64,000 nucleotides of DNA from Lysobacterales bacterium (GTDB lineage Bacteria; Pseudomonadota; Gammaproteobacteria; Xanthomonadales; Ahniellaceae): NCBI GenBank assembly GCA_016182785.1, contig JACPFU010000023.1, positions 272,932-336,931 of the forward strand, read 5' to 3'. The notes beneath the pieces were generated by a model. It was not told where the DNA came from. It did no database searches and worked only from the letters and a program-made list of their open reading frames with translations. The translations under genes and the position numbers were made by a program. The number at the start of each line of letters is the position of its first letter. The first letter of the stretch is position 1. Positions 27,622 through 36,352 of the stretch are shown here, in pieces.

Positions 27622-28914
27622 ATGATCGAATCACTGTTCGACCTCAAGGCCCACGGCAGCACGCCGCGCACCGAACTGCTGGCCGGGTTCACCACCTTCC
27701 TGACCATGGCCTACATCCTGTTCGTGAACCCGGACATCTTGTCGGCGGCCGGCATGCCGAAGGAATCGGTGTTCGTCGCGACCTGTCTCGCGGCCGCGAT
27801 CGGCTCGCTGGTGATGGGCCTGTACGCGAACTATCCGATTGCGCTCGCGCCCGGCATGGGCCTGAACGCGTACTTCGCCTTCGTCGTCTGCGGCACGCTC
27901 GGCTACGCCTGGCAGGCTGCGCTCGGTGCGGTGTTCCTGTCCGGTTGCCTGTTCGTGCTGGTGAGCCTGTTCCGCGTGCGCGAGTGGATCGTCGATGCCA
28001 TCCCGCGCTCGCTCAAGCTCGCGATCTCGGCCGGCATCGGCCTGTTCCTGGCGCTGATCGGGCTCAAGAACGCCGGCATCGTCGTTGCCGATCCGGCCAC
28101 CTATCTGCGGCTCGGCGACCTGCATGCAGCGGCGCCGCTGCTGGCGCTGGCCGGCCTGGCGCTGATCGTCGCGCTCGAAGCGCGGCGCATCGTCGGCGGC
28201 GTGATCCTCGGCATCCTGGCGGTGACCGCGGCCTCGATCGCGCTCGGCCACTCCGCCTTCGCCGGCGTGTTTGCGCCGCCACCCTCGCTCGCTCCGACCT
28301 TCCTGCAACTCGATCTGCGCGCCGCGCTCGACGTCGGCCTGGTCAGCGTGGTGATGAGCTTCTTCCTGGTCGAACTGTTCGATGCCACCGGCACCCTGAT
28401 CGGCGTCACTCATCGCGCCGGGTTGCTCGATGCCGATGGCAAGCTGCCGCGGCTGAAGCGAGCGCTGCTGGCGGATTCCACCGCGATCGTCGCCGGCAGC
28501 CTGCTCGGCACTTCATCGACCACGGCCTACATCGAGAGCGCTTCCGGCACCGCAGTCGGCGGACGCACCGGACTCACCGCGGTGGTGGTGGCGCTGCTGT
28601 TCCTGCTGGCGCTGTTCCTGGCACCGCTTGCCGCCAGCGTGCCGCCCTGGGCCACCGCGCCGGCGCTGATCTACGTCGCCATCCTGATGACGCGCGGGCT
28701 GGCCGAGATCGACTGGAACGACCTCACCGAAACCGCGCCGGCGGTGCTGTGCGCACTGGCGATGCCGTTCACCTTTTCGATCGCGCACGGCATCGCGTTC
28801 GGCTTCGTCAGCTACGCCGCGATCAAGCTGCTCGCCGGCCGCGGCCGCGACGTGCCACCCGCGGTCTGGGTCATCGCCGCCGTGTTCGTCGCCAAGTTCG
28901 CGTGGTTGGGGTGA
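27622..28914 (+). CDS. AzgA-type NCS2 purine permease
   Basis: 430 residues with about 13 membrane segments. The family signatures are the start TELLAGFTTFLTMAYILFVN, ALAPGMGLNAYFAF, VMSFFLVELFDATGTLIGV and LGTSSTTAYIESASGTAVGG. This matches proton-coupled adenine/guanine/hypoxanthine permeases (AzgA, PbuG). The start at 27622 follows the kinase stop by 37 bases, and the downstream monooxygenase start (GTG) overlaps its stop by four bases. No purine riboswitch-like leader is visible in the short gap. Confidence 0.88.
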   Translation: MIESLFDLKAHGSTPRTELLAGFTTFLTMAYILFVNPDILSAAGMPKESVFVATCLAAAIGSLVMGLYANYPIALAPGMGLNAYFAFVVCGTLGYAWQAALGAVFLSGCLFVLVSLFRVREWIVDAIPRSLKLAISAGIGLFLALIGLKNAGIVVADPATYLRLGDLHAAAPLLALAGLALIVALEARRIVGGVILGILAVTAASIALGHSAFAGVFAPPPSLAPTFLQLDLRAALDVGLVSVVMSFFLVELFDATGTLIGVTHRAGLLDADGKLPRLKRALLADSTAIVAGSLLGTSSTTAYIESASGTAVGGRTGLTAVVVALLFLLALFLAPLAASVPPWATAPALIYVAILMTRGLAEIDWNDLTETAPAVLCALAMPFTFSIAHGIAFGFVSYAAIKLLAGRGRDVPPAVWVIAAVFVAKFAWLG

Positions 28915-29852
28915 GCAGGCGCGTCGAGGTGCTCGTCATCGGCGCCGGCTTCGGCGGCATTGCGATGGCACACGAGCTCGACCAACTCGGTATCGACGAT
29001 TATCTGATCGTCGAGAAGTCCACAGCGGTCGGAGGCACTTGGCGCGACAACACCTATCCCGGCGCGGCCTGCGATGTGCCCTCGCATCTGTACTCGCTGT
29101 CGTTCGCGCCGAATCCGCATTGGACGCGCCTGTTCTCGCGCCAGCAGGAAATCTGCTCGCACCTGCGAGCGACCGCGGCGCCCCTGCAGGCGCGCGGCAA
29201 GATCCGTACGTCCTGGACGTTGGCGACGATGGTCTGGCAAGCGCGGTCGAAGCGCTGGCGCGTCACCAACACGGCGCGCGAGTGCATCGAGGCGCGCTTC
29301 GTGGTGGCGGCGATGGGTGGACTGCACGTGCCGAACTGGCCGGCGATCCACGGCCGCGAGACCTTTGGCGGCGCGCATTGCCATAGTGCGCGCTGGAATC
29401 ACGACATCGACTTCAGCGGTCGCGTTGGCGTGATCGGCACCGGCGCCAGCGCGATCCAGCTGATTCCCGAACTGGCGGCGAACGCCGCACGCCTGCACGT
29501 GTTCCAGCGCACGCCGGCGTGGGTGTTGCCGCGCCCGGATTTCGCGTTGCCGCGCTGGTTGCGGGCGCTGTTCGCGGCACTGCCGCCGCTGCGCCTGGCC
29601 TTTCGCGCGATGATCTACCTGCAGCTCGAAGCGCTGTCGCTGGCGCTGCTGAAACCGCGTTCCGCATTCTGGGTGCGCTGGCTCGCCAAGTGGCATCTGC
29701 GGCGGCAGGTCCCGGACACGAGTGTGCATTCGAGCCTGATGCCGGATTATCCGATCGGCTGCAAACGCATCGCGCTCTCAAGCGACTTCTACCCGACACT
29801 GACGCGCAGCAACGTGACGCTCGAAACCGGCGACATCGCTGCGACCCGCTAG
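28911..29852 (+). pseudogene. Flavin-containing / Baeyer-Villiger-type monooxygenase, N-terminal two thirds only
   Basis: 313 residues from a GTG that overlaps the permease stop. The FAD site is VIGAGFGGIAMAHEL, followed by VGGTWRDNTYPGAACDVPSH. The Baeyer-Villiger fingerprint FGGAHCHSARW (FxGxxxHxxxW) and the NADPH site VIGTGASAIQLIPE are present. Family members are about 490 residues. This frame stops soon after PIGCKRIALSSDFYPTL and SNVTLETGDIAATR, where the C-terminal domain should begin. A C-terminal remnant of the same family occurs at 33180-33365. The gene is therefore split and the protein is probably non-functional. Confidence 0.82.
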
Positions 29853-30205
29853 CGCGCGCAACGGGCGGATTCGCCCAGAGGATCTGGCGGTCGGGATCGC
29901 GAAGACTTCCACCACACTGTCGCATCTCGCTCATCGCCCCTTTGCATCGCATCGATGGCTGGCAACGAGCGACTGGCCGACGTCACTTGGGCCTTTCGCG
30001 GATTCGAAGACTGCTTTCCTTCGATGTCCCAGCGTTGAGTCTCGCCCAGGCCCTTCGGTCGGCGTGTCCGAGTGTACGAGTCCAGCGCCTATCGCGTGCT
30101 TGACTGCGGAGATTGTTAACCTAGACTCGGAGAACTGACTGCCGCTCGGTCAAAGATGCTCGAGCACCCGGGGGGATGGTTCCGTCCAACAGGAGGAGCC
30201 GGTCC
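29853..30205. other. Junction region without a gene
   Basis: 353 bases between the truncated monooxygenase and the metzincin gene. No frame here shows family resemblance or continues the monooxygenase. The base composition becomes less GC-rich towards the right. A strong ribosome site (AGGAGGA, 30191-30197) ends the segment, 8 bases before the next ATG. It probably contains the left junction of the segment that split the monooxygenase gene. Confidence 0.5.
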
Positions 30206-31717
30206 ATGAACGAACTATTCGTCGTGCGTCATGCGTCTACCCACTCGCGTCCGTGCTTTGGCGGTGCGCCCTTTGAAAAGTCTCGGTCAGCTTGCACAAC
30301 GGGCCGGGGAAGGCACCTGCTCCGAGCGGTACTAGTCCTCATGGCGATTGCAACCGCTTCGTCCGCGTGGGCGCAGAGCAATCTGTTTTCCTGGCAAGGC
30401 CAGCCCGGCTCGGTCGAGCATCCCAGGCCCAACATCCGCGGTGCGGAGCGTGAATGGCCCGTTGGCGTGAACATTCGCGCAGTCATGGCCAGTGAACGTG
30501 CACGATCGAGTATTCGCGTGCTCGTGCCTGGGCGTCCGCCGCTCGTCTTTCAACAACGAAATGTCGAACCCCTCCGCGGTTTCCGCATTCTCGACAACTT
30601 CGACTATGAGCCGGATCCCGCCGTACCGGATTCCGGTCTCACTTACACCTGGTATGGCAGCTCGGGCTCGAAGCAGATGACCATGTCGGTCTACGAGGGC
30701 CGTGTTTCCGCAACCATCCAGTTTGACGATCGAGTTTTCTCAATTTCCAGCCGAGATGGTCAGCAGGTCGTGAGGCAGTTCGATCCTGGGCAAATGCTCG
30801 GCGATGCCGATGCCGGCATCGAGCCTGAAGTTGGTCCGAGTGAGATCGTCGCTCCTAAGAAGGCTACCCCGATGGTGGCATTCGCCGCGAAGTCGGCGGT
30901 GGACTTCGTGGATATCTTGGTGGTGCATACGCCAGCGGCCTTCGCATCGTTGGGCAATGACCAAGCGCAACTCAATGCTGTCGGCAGCGAAGCGTTCCAG
31001 CAATCCGAGCAGTCGTTCTCGAATGCGGGCGTCAATACCCTCAGAGTGCGAAACGTCCTGGCCGGTAACGCCAGCTTGTCTGAACCAGTGGACTACGATG
31101 AGGACAGCGGGTGGACGTGCGCAGGTTCTAACGCCGTGACATGCCGCTGGGTGGGGCACCGGGTGTGGTTGAGAACCGACGCCACGGTGCAGTCTCTGCG
31201 CAACACTTACGGTGCGGACCTAGTGGTCATGCTTGTTGCCGACAACGGGACAGGCGGACTGGCCTACACCCAACGCACTGACTGCGGAACCATTACGAAT
31301 TACGAAGCGACGCCCGGGTGCGCGGTGGGGGCAGCGTACGGCAACTTCGCCTATTCAGTCGTCTGGGTTGGCCAAGCCACGGTCTTTCAGATCTTCGCAC
31401 ATGAGACGGGACACCAGTTCGGGATGGAGCATCAAAGCGGCAGTGCAACGCCGTCGTATCCCTGGTCGTTTGCGAGGTCGCTGTCTGATGTGCAAACGAT
31501 CATGGGAGTCTCGTTATTCACTCGGTCCTTGCAATACTCAAACCCGAACGTGCCCTTCATTGGTCGCACGGAGCCTTCGGGCGAAACTTTGCGATTCAAC
31601 GCGAGAACAGCCTATTGCCTGGCGCCCGTCATGTCGGGTTATCGCACCCCAGGGCAGATCTTGCGGCTGTTCTGGGACAGCTACGAGGATTGGCTAATTC
31701 CTACGAGTGGCTGCTAA
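30206..31717 (+). CDS. Exported metzincin-type zinc metalloprotease
   Basis: 503 residues. A long basic leader and hydrophobic core (LLRAVLVLMAIATASSAWA) act as the signal peptide. The metal site is FAHETGHQFGMEHQSG (about 406), the full metzincin pattern HExxHxxGxxH, and the Met-turn may be in TIMGVS (about 436). A propeptide-like region precedes the domain that starts DFVDILVVHTPAAFASLG. The end LRLFWDSYEDWLIPTSGC is a divergent form of the shared F-x-D-[GS]-F-E tail. Strong AGGAGGA ribosome site. The stop overlaps the next start by one base (TAATG). The substrate is unknown. Confidence 0.83.
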   Translation: MNELFVVRHASTHSRPCFGGAPFEKSRSACTTGRGRHLLRAVLVLMAIATASSAWAQSNLFSWQGQPGSVEHPRPNIRGAEREWPVGVNIRAVMASERARSSIRVLVPGRPPLVFQQRNVEPLRGFRILDNFDYEPDPAVPDSGLTYTWYGSSGSKQMTMSVYEGRVSATIQFDDRVFSISSRDGQQVVRQFDPGQMLGDADAGIEPEVGPSEIVAPKKATPMVAFAAKSAVDFVDILVVHTPAAFASLGNDQAQLNAVGSEAFQQSEQSFSNAGVNTLRVRNVLAGNASLSEPVDYDEDSGWTCAGSNAVTCRWVGHRVWLRTDATVQSLRNTYGADLVVMLVADNGTGGLAYTQRTDCGTITNYEATPGCAVGAAYGNFAYSVVWVGQATVFQIFAHETGHQFGMEHQSGSATPSYPWSFARSLSDVQTIMGVSLFTRSLQYSNPNVPFIGRTEPSGETLRFNARTAYCLAPVMSGYRTPGQILRLFWDSYEDWLIPTSGC

Positions 31718-32319
31718 TGACGAGTGCTCGGCGAATCGCTGCACTTGCTTTGCTGCTGGCGTGCGCTGCTGCGCTGCCCGGATGGGCGAGCGCGCAAGCA
31801 GCCTTCGAAGCCGACGTTGAGATGCTTCCGGGAGGCGACATCGCTCACGGAGGCAATTCACTGTGGCGATTATCCATGACCAACACCGGGCTGATAGCGA
31901 TCGACACCCCAGTTGCAGGCACGAACTTCATCGAGGTTGGATCAGGCAAGACCATCACGCTCCACGCAGTGCCTGAGACAGCTCCATGCACAATCAACTA
32001 CACCGACGTGTATCTGCCGGCAACGCAGCAAGTGCAAATCCTCGCCGACGTCTTCTTTTCGGATTCGCCGCTGCCCATCAATGCTACGTCCTCATGCGTC
32101 GTCGGAATCACGATCGATTCGGCGGCACCGAACTATTTTGTGCAGGAGTTCGGGTTCCAAGGTGGTACGGGCGTGGCCGCGGTGAATCGCCGCGTCGACA
32201 TCCCTTTCCTGCTCGGTCCTCTCCGTACGCCGATACCGGTGCTTTGGCCATTCGGTCTGGTGATCCTGGGGTCTGGGGTGCTCTTGATCGCGAACTCCAA
32301 GGTTCGCGCGAGGAGCTGA
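31717..32319 (+). CDS. Exported protein with IPTL-CTERM-like sorting tail
   Basis: 200 residues: a signal peptide (ALALLLACAAALPGWASA), a beta-rich ectodomain of about 140 residues with one Cys pair, and then PIPVLWPFGLVILGSGVLLI followed by ANSKVRARS. The IPxL-x-hydrophobic helix-basic end is the layout of IPTL-CTERM signals, which are thought to be cut by an exosortase-like or rhombosortase-like enzyme. It is translationally coupled to the metzincin gene, so the protease may act on it or be displayed with it; that is inference. No sorting enzyme is encoded in the window. Confidence 0.75.
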   Translation: MTSARRIAALALLLACAAALPGWASAQAAFEADVEMLPGGDIAHGGNSLWRLSMTNTGLIAIDTPVAGTNFIEVGSGKTITLHAVPETAPCTINYTDVYLPATQQVQILADVFFSDSPLPINATSSCVVGITIDSAAPNYFVQEFGFQGGTGVAAVNRRVDIPFLLGPLRTPIPVLWPFGLVILGSGVLLIANSKVRARS

Positions 32320-32482
32320 AGCGACGTCGGGCGAACTCAGTTGGAGGTTCTCTTGTGGTTAATGCTCGCGAGGTCCGTTCCGTCCAAGACCCCCGGCGCC
32401 TCTGGACGCCGACCACGCTAGCCGATTCGAGCCGCTGGCGGCAAGCCACAGCAATGTCAGGGGTCGGTGAACCCTTGGTCGC

Positions 32483-32809
32483 TCACTCGCAAAGGCGCCA
32501 GTTGATGGGGGCATCCCAGATGATCTCGGGACCATGGTCCGGAACCGGCTGGTGCTTCGGCGGGCCGAAGGTCTGCGCCACGACGCGGATCTGAATGCGA
32601 TCGAGATCGGGGCTCACCGCTTCGGTGTAGCCGATGAATGTCATGGACTTGTGGTCCCTGCACAGCTTGGTGCCAATGCGCCGCTTCAACGGCGCAAGGC
32701 TATCTTCGGATTGTTGCGCGGTGATCGCCGCGTCCGTCGCCAGTTCCTCGCAGAAATGCGCGAGCGTGCGCGGCGAGATCAGGTGATGGAAGGTGGGTTC
32801 ACCGGACGC
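32483..32809 (-). pseudogene. 5'-truncated gene fragment of unknown family
   Basis: An open frame without a convincing start codon, bounded upstream by a stop at 32810-32812 and ending WDAPINWRLCE. It reads as a plausible protein (HFCEELATDAAIT, KLCRDHKSMTFIGYTEAVSP, LDRIQIRVVAQTFGPPKHQP). The only start-like codon is a TTG at 32689, which would give 68 residues. I do not recognise the family. It lies inside the segment that splits the monooxygenase gene. Confidence 0.4.
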
Positions 32810-32812
32810 CTA

Positions 32813-33179
32813 ACTACATGTCTGTGGCGTGCGCATTCGACATGCTTCCGCGCGTGCTGCACGCGCACTGGCCACTCCGACATGGCTGGGAGAACCTGTT
32901 TGCCTGCCTGGATCGCATCTTCTGGAAGCGCGTGTACGTGAACGGCGCCTACTACGAGTTTCCGATTGAGACCGTGCGAGCTGGCTTGGATATGCTCGAT
33001 GCCGATCCCGCAACAGAGCTTCCGGTCAAGATCGCCAAGCGAAAGCGAGGTTCGAGGTGAAGTGGCGGAAGACAAGTAGTGATCGGCCGCGACATCGCGG
33101 AGCCAGATGCGCGGCGCTTCGGTGATCTGGTCGCGCCGGATCGGTGGCGATGATCAACCATCGGCAGTCTAGTGATCAG
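32813..33179. other. Degraded segment with no supportable gene
   Basis: An 80-codon plus-strand frame (32818-33060, containing LFACLDRIFWKRVYVNGAYY) is open but lacks a ribosome site and matches no family I know. It may be another gene fragment. The right part leads into the C-terminal remnant of the monooxygenase gene. Composition is mixed and the reading frames are short. Confidence 0.4.
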
Positions 33180-33365
33180 GGGGTCCAGGCGCGCGCATTC
33201 ATGCACGACATCGACCGTGTGTTCCCCAACACCGCCTGGGCCGGTGGCTGCAAGAGCTGGTACCTCGACGCCAGAGGCCACAACATCGCACTATGGGTCG
33301 GCCCGTCACTGGCCTATCGCTGGCGCCTGTGGCGGGCGCGGACGCGGGATTATGTGATGGGCTAG
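33180..33365 (+). pseudogene. C-terminal remnant of the flavin monooxygenase gene
   Basis: About 61 codons ending at the TAG at 33363-33365. AWAGGCKSWYLDARGHNIAL is the well-conserved C-terminal block of Baeyer-Villiger/flavin monooxygenases, and the following RWRLWRARTRDYVMG is a typical end. It lies in the same orientation as the truncated gene at 28911-29852. About 110 residues expected between the two parts are missing and replaced by 3.3 kb of other DNA. Confidence 0.75.
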
Positions 33366-33412
33366 AGGCCACGCTATCGTTTCACGCGTCGCAAAGGGGA
33401 AGCAGCGGAATC

Positions 33413-36307
33413 ATGCGCGCAGGGTGCTATCGGTCGATCGGACTTCTCGCAGGACTGCTTGCGTCGTCGTGCGTGTACGCGGATGCGCTGCCCTTCTGGC
33501 GCGATGGCGAACTGATCGCGATAGCGAGCGCTGCGCCAGCGAGCGATCTTCAGCAGCGTGTGCAGGCGCTGCTGTTCCCGGAGGACGCCCTCGCCGTCGA
33601 TCGATTATTGCCAGCGGGCGGTCGCGTGGCTTCGCTGCATCGCGCCGCGCCGGCGCTGGTGGTCAGGCTCGAATTGCCGCGAGCGTTTCTCGAAGGCGGG
33701 CGCGTAGATGACGCCCTGCTGGAGCGCCTGAGCACGCAACTGCAGCTCGGCCTCGAACCCTGGCCGGAGCTGCGCGAACTGCACCTGGTGGCACGCGCGA
33801 TCGAAACGCCGCAGGCAAGATTCCGCGCGCTGAGCGACTACCTGCCGACGTTCGATCGGGCCAGCTTGCGCAAGGACGCCGACATCGAAGGCGTCAGCGC
33901 CGCGCCGCTGGTGCGCCGCGAGCGTGGGTTGGATCGACAGCAGGGCGCAGCCGCGCCGGCACTCGCCGGCAAGCAGATCTTCGTCAGCCAGGCGCACGGC
34001 TTCATCGACTATGACAACAGCGGTGCCTGGAGCACGCAACGCGGTATCACCCACGGCATCGTCGAGGATTTCGTCAATGCCGAGGCGATCAACCAGTACC
34101 TGCTTCACTATCTGCGCAACGCCGGCGCGCAGCTGTTCACGCTGCGCGAGCTCGATCGCAACCCGGACCTGGTGATCGTCGACAATGCCGACGGCAGCGC
34201 GTTTCCATCCAATGGCAGCTACGTCGAAAGCGGTACAGCGGTCGCGTTCTCGAACTCCGGGCTGCAGGCATTTCGCAATTTCCAGGCGCCGTATGCGCCG
34301 ACGACGGATCCGTTTCGCAATGGCGGCTCTGATCGCCTGATCACGACCGCGGCCAACGAGACCGCGCGCGCGACCTGGACGCCGACGATTGCGGCGAGCG
34401 GCGACTACGATGTCTACGTGGCCTACACCCGCAATGGCAACCTGCGTGCGAACGATGCGCACTACATCGTGCGTCACAGCGGAGGCAGCAGTCACTTCCG
34501 CGTGAACCAGGAATTGCATGGCTGGGTCTGGGTGCACCTCGGGCGATTTCACTTCGACGCTGGACAGGATCCGCTTCGCGCTGCAGTCGTGCTCGCGAAC
34601 GATTCCTCCGAGCCGGGACAGACCGTGTCAGCCGACGCCGTGCGTTTCGGCGGCGGCATCGGCGATATCCGCGGTGAGTTCCACAGCACGCTGAGCGGGC
34701 GTCCGCGCTGGGAGGAAGGGGCGCGCTATTACACGCAGTACCAGGGCGCATCGTCGGCGGTGTATGCCGGCGGCGATGTCGGTGCACGCTCGAAGTTCGC
34801 GGCCTGGGAGAACTACCAGGGCATCGAGGACTCGCTGTACGTGTCCTGGCACTCGAACGCGTTCGATGGTTCGGCGCGCGGCACCAACAGCTACATCTAC
34901 AGCGCGAACCCGCCCGACGGCAGCTACGACCCGAACCAGAGTGTGCCGGGTTCTGCGGCACTGGCGACGGCCATCCACAACGAACTGGTCGCCGACATCC
35001 GCGCGGCATGGGACCCGGCCTGGCAGGATCGTGGCCTGCGCTCCGCGTACTTCGGTGAGATCAACCCGGCCTACAACGACGAGATGCCCTCGGTGCTGCT
35101 CGAAGTCGCGTTCCACGACAACGCCAGCGATGCCGCGGCACTCGCGCATCCGCGTTTCCGCCAGTTGCTGGCGCGCGCCATCTACCAGGGCATCGTCAAG
35201 TATTTCGCGCAGCGTGATGGCATCGCCGTGAAGTTGCTGCCCGAGCCGCCGCAGGCGCCAGCGGTGCAGGTGACCGGCGCGACCAGCGCGCTGGTGAGCT
35301 GGGAAGCGCCGCCAGCAGGCGGCGTCTTCGGTGATGCCGCCACCTGTTATCGCGTCTATCGCAGCAGCGACGGGCGCGGCTTCGACGAAGGCAGCGAAGT
35401 GCTCACGACGTCGATGACGATCAACGGCCTGGTGCCAGGGGCACTGCAATACCTGCGCGTGACTGCCTGCAACGACGGCGGAGAATCGCTGCCAACCGAG
35501 ACCCTGGTCGTGCGCAGCAGTGCAGCGCCGATGCGGCGCGTGTTGCTGGTCGAAGCGTTCGATCGTCTCGATCGATCGCAGTTGATCGTCGACAACGACG
35601 CCGAACTCGGTGGCCTGGTCGATCGCATGTTCCTCGAACGCATGAATCCGCAGGACGACCTGGTCTGGTACGGACTGGCGCTGCAAGGCCTGCCGGTGGC
35701 GATCGAATCGGCCGCCAACGAGGCGGTCGCGAACGGTCGCGTGGCCCTCGACGTGGCCGCGCATTCGGCGGTGCTGTGGGAGCTCGGCGAGGAGAGCACC
35801 GTGGATGAGACCTTCAGCAGCGTCGAGCAGGCGCGGATCAAGACCTATCTCGCGGCCGGCGGGCGCGTGCTCGCGGCCGGCGCCGAGATCGGCTGGGACC
35901 TCGACCTGCTCGGCTCGGCCGCCGATCGCGCGTTCTATAACGATGATCTTGGCGTCGACTATGTCAACGACGATGCGACTGCGACGAACCTCGTGCAGGG
36001 CAGTGCCGCCGGCATATTCGCCGGGCTCGGCGGCATCCACTTCGAGGACGGCAGCGGCGCGCGTTACGGCGTCGACTATCCGGACGCAATCACGGCGATG
36101 CCCGGTGGCCTCGTCGCGATGCACTACAGCGGCACTGGCTTCGACGCCGCGGTCCAGCGCGACACCGGTGTCTGGCGCACGCTGACGTTCGGGTTTCCGA
36201 TCGCGGCGATCAGCGATGACGCGCCGCGTGCCGAGGTGCTGCGGCGCGCGTTGATCTATTTCGGCGCCGACGGCTTGACTACCCTCTTCAGCGACAGCTT
36301 CGAGTAG
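33413..36307 (+). CDS. Exported N-acetylmuramoyl-L-alanine amidase with golvesin-like insert and FN3 domain
   Basis: 964 residues with a signal peptide (IGLLAGLLASSCVYA). Amidase_3 elements are KQIFVSQAHGFIDYD (first zinc His), EAINQYLLHYLRNAG, SLYVSWHSNAFDG (second His) and MPSVLLEVAFHDN (catalytic Glu). An insert at about 300-420 (ATWTPTIAASGDYDVYVAYT, HLGRFHFDAG) looks like the golvesin/xanthan-lyase-type binding domain. An FN3 domain (about 625-700) and a C-terminal alpha/beta region follow. It ends TTLFSDSFE. It probably cuts peptidoglycan outside the cytoplasm. The ATG at 33413 is set by the signal peptide and an upstream AAGGGGAAG. Confidence 0.85.
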   Translation: MRAGCYRSIGLLAGLLASSCVYADALPFWRDGELIAIASAAPASDLQQRVQALLFPEDALAVDRLLPAGGRVASLHRAAPALVVRLELPRAFLEGGRVDDALLERLSTQLQLGLEPWPELRELHLVARAIETPQARFRALSDYLPTFDRASLRKDADIEGVSAAPLVRRERGLDRQQGAAAPALAGKQIFVSQAHGFIDYDNSGAWSTQRGITHGIVEDFVNAEAINQYLLHYLRNAGAQLFTLRELDRNPDLVIVDNADGSAFPSNGSYVESGTAVAFSNSGLQAFRNFQAPYAPTTDPFRNGGSDRLITTAANETARATWTPTIAASGDYDVYVAYTRNGNLRANDAHYIVRHSGGSSHFRVNQELHGWVWVHLGRFHFDAGQDPLRAAVVLANDSSEPGQTVSADAVRFGGGIGDIRGEFHSTLSGRPRWEEGARYYTQYQGASSAVYAGGDVGARSKFAAWENYQGIEDSLYVSWHSNAFDGSARGTNSYIYSANPPDGSYDPNQSVPGSAALATAIHNELVADIRAAWDPAWQDRGLRSAYFGEINPAYNDEMPSVLLEVAFHDNASDAAALAHPRFRQLLARAIYQGIVKYFAQRDGIAVKLLPEPPQAPAVQVTGATSALVSWEAPPAGGVFGDAATCYRVYRSSDGRGFDEGSEVLTTSMTINGLVPGALQYLRVTACNDGGESLPTETLVVRSSAAPMRRVLLVEAFDRLDRSQLIVDNDAELGGLVDRMFLERMNPQDDLVWYGLALQGLPVAIESAANEAVANGRVALDVAAHSAVLWELGEESTVDETFSSVEQARIKTYLAAGGRVLAAGAEIGWDLDLLGSAADRAFYNDDLGVDYVNDDATATNLVQGSAAGIFAGLGGIHFEDGSGARYGVDYPDAITAMPGGLVAMHYSGTGFDAAVQRDTGVWRTLTFGFPIAAISDDAPRAEVLRRALIYFGADGLTTLFSDSFE

Positions 36308-36309
36308 GA

Positions 36310-36326
36310 GCGCCGCTCGCCGGCGC
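36310..36326. terminator. GC hairpin between convergent genes
   Basis: Stems GCGCCG (36310-36315) and CGGCGC (36321-36326) with a five-base loop lie just after the amidase stop and before the ABC permease stop on the other strand. This position suits a two-way terminator, but there is no T-run. Confidence 0.35.
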
Positions 36327-36352
36327 GATGCTCTTCGAAGCGTTGCGTACCC

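Noticed and set aside
24738..27707. A 989-codon minus-strand frame opposite the Ser/Thr kinase
   Set aside because: Shadow frame; kinase and TPR motifs are all on the plus strand.
32818..33060. 80-residue plus-strand frame in the split monooxygenase segment
   Set aside because: No ribosome site and no recognisable family; treated as degraded sequence.
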